Shown here: one piece after another, positions 44,126 through 46,418 of the stretch
How positions within the stretch are numbered: position 1 is the first letter of the stretch
Layout: each line of letters starts with the position of its first letter
Source of the DNA: UBA3305 sp002373555
GTDB taxonomy: Bacteria; Bacillota; Clostridia; Lachnospirales; Lachnospiraceae
Length of the DNA stretch: 46,418 nucleotides
Direction: 5' to 3'
NCBI GenBank assembly: GCA_946612455.1
Contig: CAMOER010000021.1
Coordinates: 1-46,418, forward strand
Made by a program: the position numbers and the translations under genes
The notes under the pieces: model-generated
Told to the model about the DNA's origin: nothing
What the model saw: only the letters and a program-made list of their open reading frames with translations
The model's database searches: none

Positions 44126-45424
44126 CTATACAAACAGCTTCACCGCCCAGTCGGGAACGCCTGTATCGTCATAATCACAGTCTTTACAGAAGACGAAGGC
44201 CGTATCATACGGCGTCGGATCTTCCGGGAATGGCCCGTATCCGTCTGTGAAATACATCAGCCCGCGCAGGTCGTTCAGCTTCCCCCGCCGGATCAGATCG
44301 TCCACGTAGGAGAAGACCGGCTGGAAATCGGTTCCCATCCCACCGTGTACCGTAAAATCACGGGCATATTGTTCCAGCTCCTTTACATCGGTCAGGACGA
44401 GATCATTCTGCACCTGATCATCACATTCGATCAGATGGATCTGAACATGATGGAAAAATGTTTCCTGGGCAGAGAGGATCGCTGCTGTTCCCGCGAGGAA
44501 CTTCTGCAGCTGTTCCTGCCTGGTGGATGCGGATGTGTCGATGGCAATGACCAGCTGGTCGATGCCGACCGCCTCCCTGTATTCGTTTTCTTCGATCAGC
44601 GGCATATTGCCGAACATTTCCATCCCGAAATTGTAATAGCCGTAATCGAAGCCGTCCGGATCGATCCGTACTTCCTCGCGGATCGTCATGAAACGCCGCA
44701 GGAATTCCCGGTAATCGGTCTTGCTGTCGGCTTCGAACGAGAGCAGCCATGACAGACTGCCTTTTTCGGAAGAGGCCTCATTTCCGGAGACCGCCGCCAT
44801 TTCCTTCGTGTCCTTCGCCCGGTCATCCCATTTCTGCTCCCGGGAAGCGCGGGACGGCCCGTCCTTGTTGTCGGGCGGATCATTTTTCAGTTCTTCCCAG
44901 AAATGATGATCATCCCGGCCAAATTCGGCACGCAGCCGCTGCTGCATATCATAGGACGGGAGATTGGCAGCATAATAACGCCAGATTCGCTGGACTGTCA
45001 GGATCTGCACCTTTTCCCTCAGCTCTCTGTAGACAGATTCGCGGAAATCACTCGGCACCCGGTACAGGATCCTTTCGTCGATGCTGTCGATCAGCGCTTC
45101 CGCTGCGATGTCGGCACAAATGTCGAACAGTTCACCGTTTTCATACTGCTCTTTCAGGAACGGATGCATGAAAAGACAGTGGATCAGCATCTGCATATAT
45201 TCCCGGACGAGTGCTCCGGAATCCCTCACATATGTCTGCATCAGGTGATTCGGATTGAAGCGGATCGTATCGGCATCCGTACCGATGGTCCTGGTCGTGA
45301 GATCCATCCGGAAGCCGAGGGCATCCAGCGCCGGCCCCATGATGCGCAGATCCGTGTACAGCGCTGTGCGGACGGACTGCAGGATTCGGATCCCAATCGT
45401 CTCAAGTTCTTCTCTGAATCTCAT
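44126..45424 (-). CDS. DUF2201-type VWA protein with altered metallopeptidase motif
   Basis: 432 residues. The start at 45424 overlaps the LRR gene stop by 4 bp (ATGA); the longer reading from 45574 lies inside the LRR gene. The N-terminal region (about 60-125) corresponds to the putative metallopeptidase half. It reads YMQMLIHCLFMH (His82, His87), and the expected HExxH residues before His82 seem to be Gln and Met, so it may be catalytically dead. The C-terminal VWA half has a MIDAS: DTSAS (Asp296, Ser298, Ser300), GMGTDF and FTDGYG. A polar linker (about 180-222) joins the halves. It is the likely partner of the MoxR ATPase. Confidence 0.85.
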   Translation of the reverse strand: MRFREELETIGIRILQSVRTALYTDLRIMGPALDALGFRMDLTTRTIGTDADTIRFNPNHLMQTYVRDSGALVREYMQMLIHCLFMHPFLKEQYENGELFDICADIAAEALIDSIDERILYRVPSDFRESVYRELREKVQILTVQRIWRYYAANLPSYDMQQRLRAEFGRDDHHFWEELKNDPPDNKDGPSRASREQKWDDRAKDTKEMAAVSGNEASSEKGSLSWLLSFEADSKTDYREFLRRFMTIREEVRIDPDGFDYGYYNFGMEMFGNMPLIEENEYREAVGIDQLVIAIDTSASTRQEQLQKFLAGTAAILSAQETFFHHVQIHLIECDDQVQNDLVLTDVKELEQYARDFTVHGGMGTDFQPVFSYVDDLIRRGKLNDLRGLMYFTDGYGPFPEDPTPYDTAFVFCKDCDYDDTGVPDWAVKLFV

Positions 45425-46281
45425 AAAGTCAGCCTCCGTGTGCCGGAAGCACCCTCGGAAACACCGAGGAATAGGGAAACAAACCGCGTTTTCCCGGCTG
45501 TAGAAGCAGCTTCCGCACCTGCTTCCGCGGCTTTTCGGCCAAGCAGCGACCGGCTCCGCAGCATTTCCAGCCAATCCTCCCGGTTTCCGGCTACAGCCAG
45601 CAGTGCGGCCGCGGTATCGTTTTCCCGGACAAAGGATTCATAAGCTTCACGCGGCTGCTCCCCGAGGGAATACGGGTATGTCAGGCGGTCCAGCGCCGTC
45701 TCGGATGCGAGCGGAACGTTCACCGCCGCGAGCCGGTCAAACATCTGGTCATATTCCCGGAAACTGATGCCGTTCTTGTTCACACATTCCCGGTAAGTAA
45801 AACCGGTACCGGTAATGCTGGAATGAAATGCTCTCGCAAATGTGTCCTCTGTAAAATCCAGAACATAATCCGGAAAGACGAGCCTGGCCGTGCCGTCCGG
45901 CAGATGCAGCGTCACACGGACCGTCCGGTCGTTCTCCGAAAGAATATCCCTGAGCACTGTATAATTTCCGGCGTTGACAGTCAGCTCGATTTCCAGAAGA
46001 TCCTGACATTGCCGGAAGACACCGTCATAGTAATCCGTGATGCCGTCGCAAAGCACCGCTTTTTTCAGATTCCTGCAAAAATAGAAGGCGAACATGTGCA
46101 GGGAACGTACCGTCTCCGGCAGACGGATATAAACAAGATCATTCCGTCTGGAAAATGCCGATTTCGCCACGGCCGTCACCGGAAGACCGCCGATCCAGTC
46201 CGGGATCTGCAGGTGAGAGACTGCACCGTCGTATCCGGTGATCGTGATTTCATTGTTTTTGATTTCGTAAAGGAAGGCCAT
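45421..46281 (-). CDS. Leucine-rich-repeat (BspA/LRR_5-like) protein
   Basis: 286 residues from ATG 46281. The longer reading to GTG 46362 adds 27 residues of non-coding character and would contain the promoter -10 at 46319-46324. The N-terminus MAFLYEIKNNEITITGYDG starts a short LRR_5 array (about 10-110), with VTAVAKSAFSRRNDLVYIRLP as one repeat. The rest is a helical region of unknown type, ending in an Ala-rich segment. No signal peptide, so it is cytosolic. First gene of the operon with the VWA protein and MoxR ATPase; it may bring substrate to them. Confidence 0.75.
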   Translation of the reverse strand: MAFLYEIKNNEITITGYDGAVSHLQIPDWIGGLPVTAVAKSAFSRRNDLVYIRLPETVRSLHMFAFYFCRNLKKAVLCDGITDYYDGVFRQCQDLLEIELTVNAGNYTVLRDILSENDRTVRVTLHLPDGTARLVFPDYVLDFTEDTFARAFHSSITGTGFTYRECVNKNGISFREYDQMFDRLAAVNVPLASETALDRLTYPYSLGEQPREAYESFVRENDTAAALLAVAGNREDWLEMLRSRSLLGRKAAEAGAEAASTAGKTRFVSLFLGVSEGASGTRRLTL

Positions 46282-46318
46282 TTCCGTATCTGTACTCCGC
46301 TCGTGGATTTCGCTAAAA

Positions 46319-46327
46319 AGTATAACA
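46319..46327 (-). promoter_or_regulatory. Extended -10 promoter of LRR-VWA-MoxR operon
   Basis: On the minus strand TGTTATACT is an extended -10 (TG, one base, TATACT at 46324-46319), 38 bases before the ATG at 46281. No clear -35. It supports the shorter start for the LRR gene. Confidence 0.5.
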
Positions 46328-46370
46328 TAAATATCCGGCGGTATCGACTGAATTCTTTTCACTAATCATG

Positions 46371-46413
46371 ACCACCGGCTTAGCCGGTGGTTTCCTCTGC
46401 GGCTATAAGCCGC
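46371..46413. mobile_element. Tandem hairpins at right edge, possible IS200/IS605-type end
   Basis: Hairpin 1 is ACCACCGGC-TTA-GCCGGTGGT (46371-46391, 9-bp perfect stem). Hairpin 2 is GCGGCT-ATA-AGCCGC (46399-46413). Short subterminal hairpins of this kind mark the ends of IS200/IS605-family elements. No tnpA or tnpB is in the window, and a terminator for a gene beyond the edge is an alternative. Confidence 0.35.
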
Positions 46414-46418
46414 TGTTC

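Noticed and set aside
1..46418. tRNA, rRNA, CRISPR array, prophage or replication origin
   Set aside because: I looked for clover-leaf ends, spaced direct repeats and phage gene types and found none I could support.

Overview
This window looks like a chromosomal stretch of a gut-type Clostridia bacterium (Bacillota), most likely Lachnospiraceae. The reasons are strong AGGAGG-type ribosome sites, moderate GC, GPH sugar symporters serving a dense glycosidase cluster, a LytTR/GHKL two-component system, a Thr/Glu/Pro/Ala-rich lipoprotein and a domain-reversed GH3 enzyme. No rRNA, tRNA, CRISPR or phage genes were seen. The assignment rests on gene style only, not on a database search.

Layout. (1) 1-4.9 kb: a GT1 glycosyltransferase cut by the window edge, a membrane protein bracketed by palindromic repeats, an EamA transporter, a decayed LtrA-like gene and a GH13 alpha-amylase-family enzyme. 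(2) 4.9-9.6 kb: a minus-strand double-HTH regulator divergent from a lipoprotein gene, with a 9-bp inverted repeat between them, then peptidase T. (3) 9.6-14.3 kb: a probable operon behind a TTTACA-17-TATAAT promoter, encoding a secreted GDPD-like protein, a secreted FN3/NlpC-P60 protein and a GH78-like enzyme. (4) 14.3-42 kb: a Gram-positive polysaccharide-utilisation locus. It holds a membrane-anchored permuted GH3 and a small membrane partner, two paralogous GH43 enzymes, a GH2, two GPH symporters, a GH78 rhamnosidase, a secreted GH43_24-like galactanase, an esterase, a second GH78-like enzyme, a LytTR/GHKL two-component pair, an AraC regulator, and rhaB / isomerase / rhaD. (5) 42.0-42.55 kb: a giant nested imperfect palindrome with 38-bp terminal inverted repeats and no credible gene. 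(6) 42.6-46.3 kb: a minus-strand operon of an LRR protein, a DUF2201/VWA protein and a MoxR-type ATPase. The right edge carries tandem hairpins like those at IS200/IS605 ends.

How it works together (inference). Two exported enzymes (GH3, GH43_24-like) would trim a rhamnose-, arabinose- and galactose-containing glycan outside the cell. The GPH symporters import the fragments. Enzymes without signal peptides (GH78, GH43, GH2) finish hydrolysis inside, and L-rhamnose goes through isomerase, RhaB and RhaD to DHAP and lactaldehyde. The enzyme set fits rhamnose-capped arabinogalactan or rhamnogalacturonan side chains. The isomerase belongs to the L-arabinose/L-fucose isomerase fold rather than RhaA, so it may be a non-orthologous rhamnose isomerase.

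Two dispersed repeat families are notable. A palindrome with core GGGACAGGCAC and a TCATCCTGAG element both supply stop codons to host genes. RhaB appears shortened by one of them.
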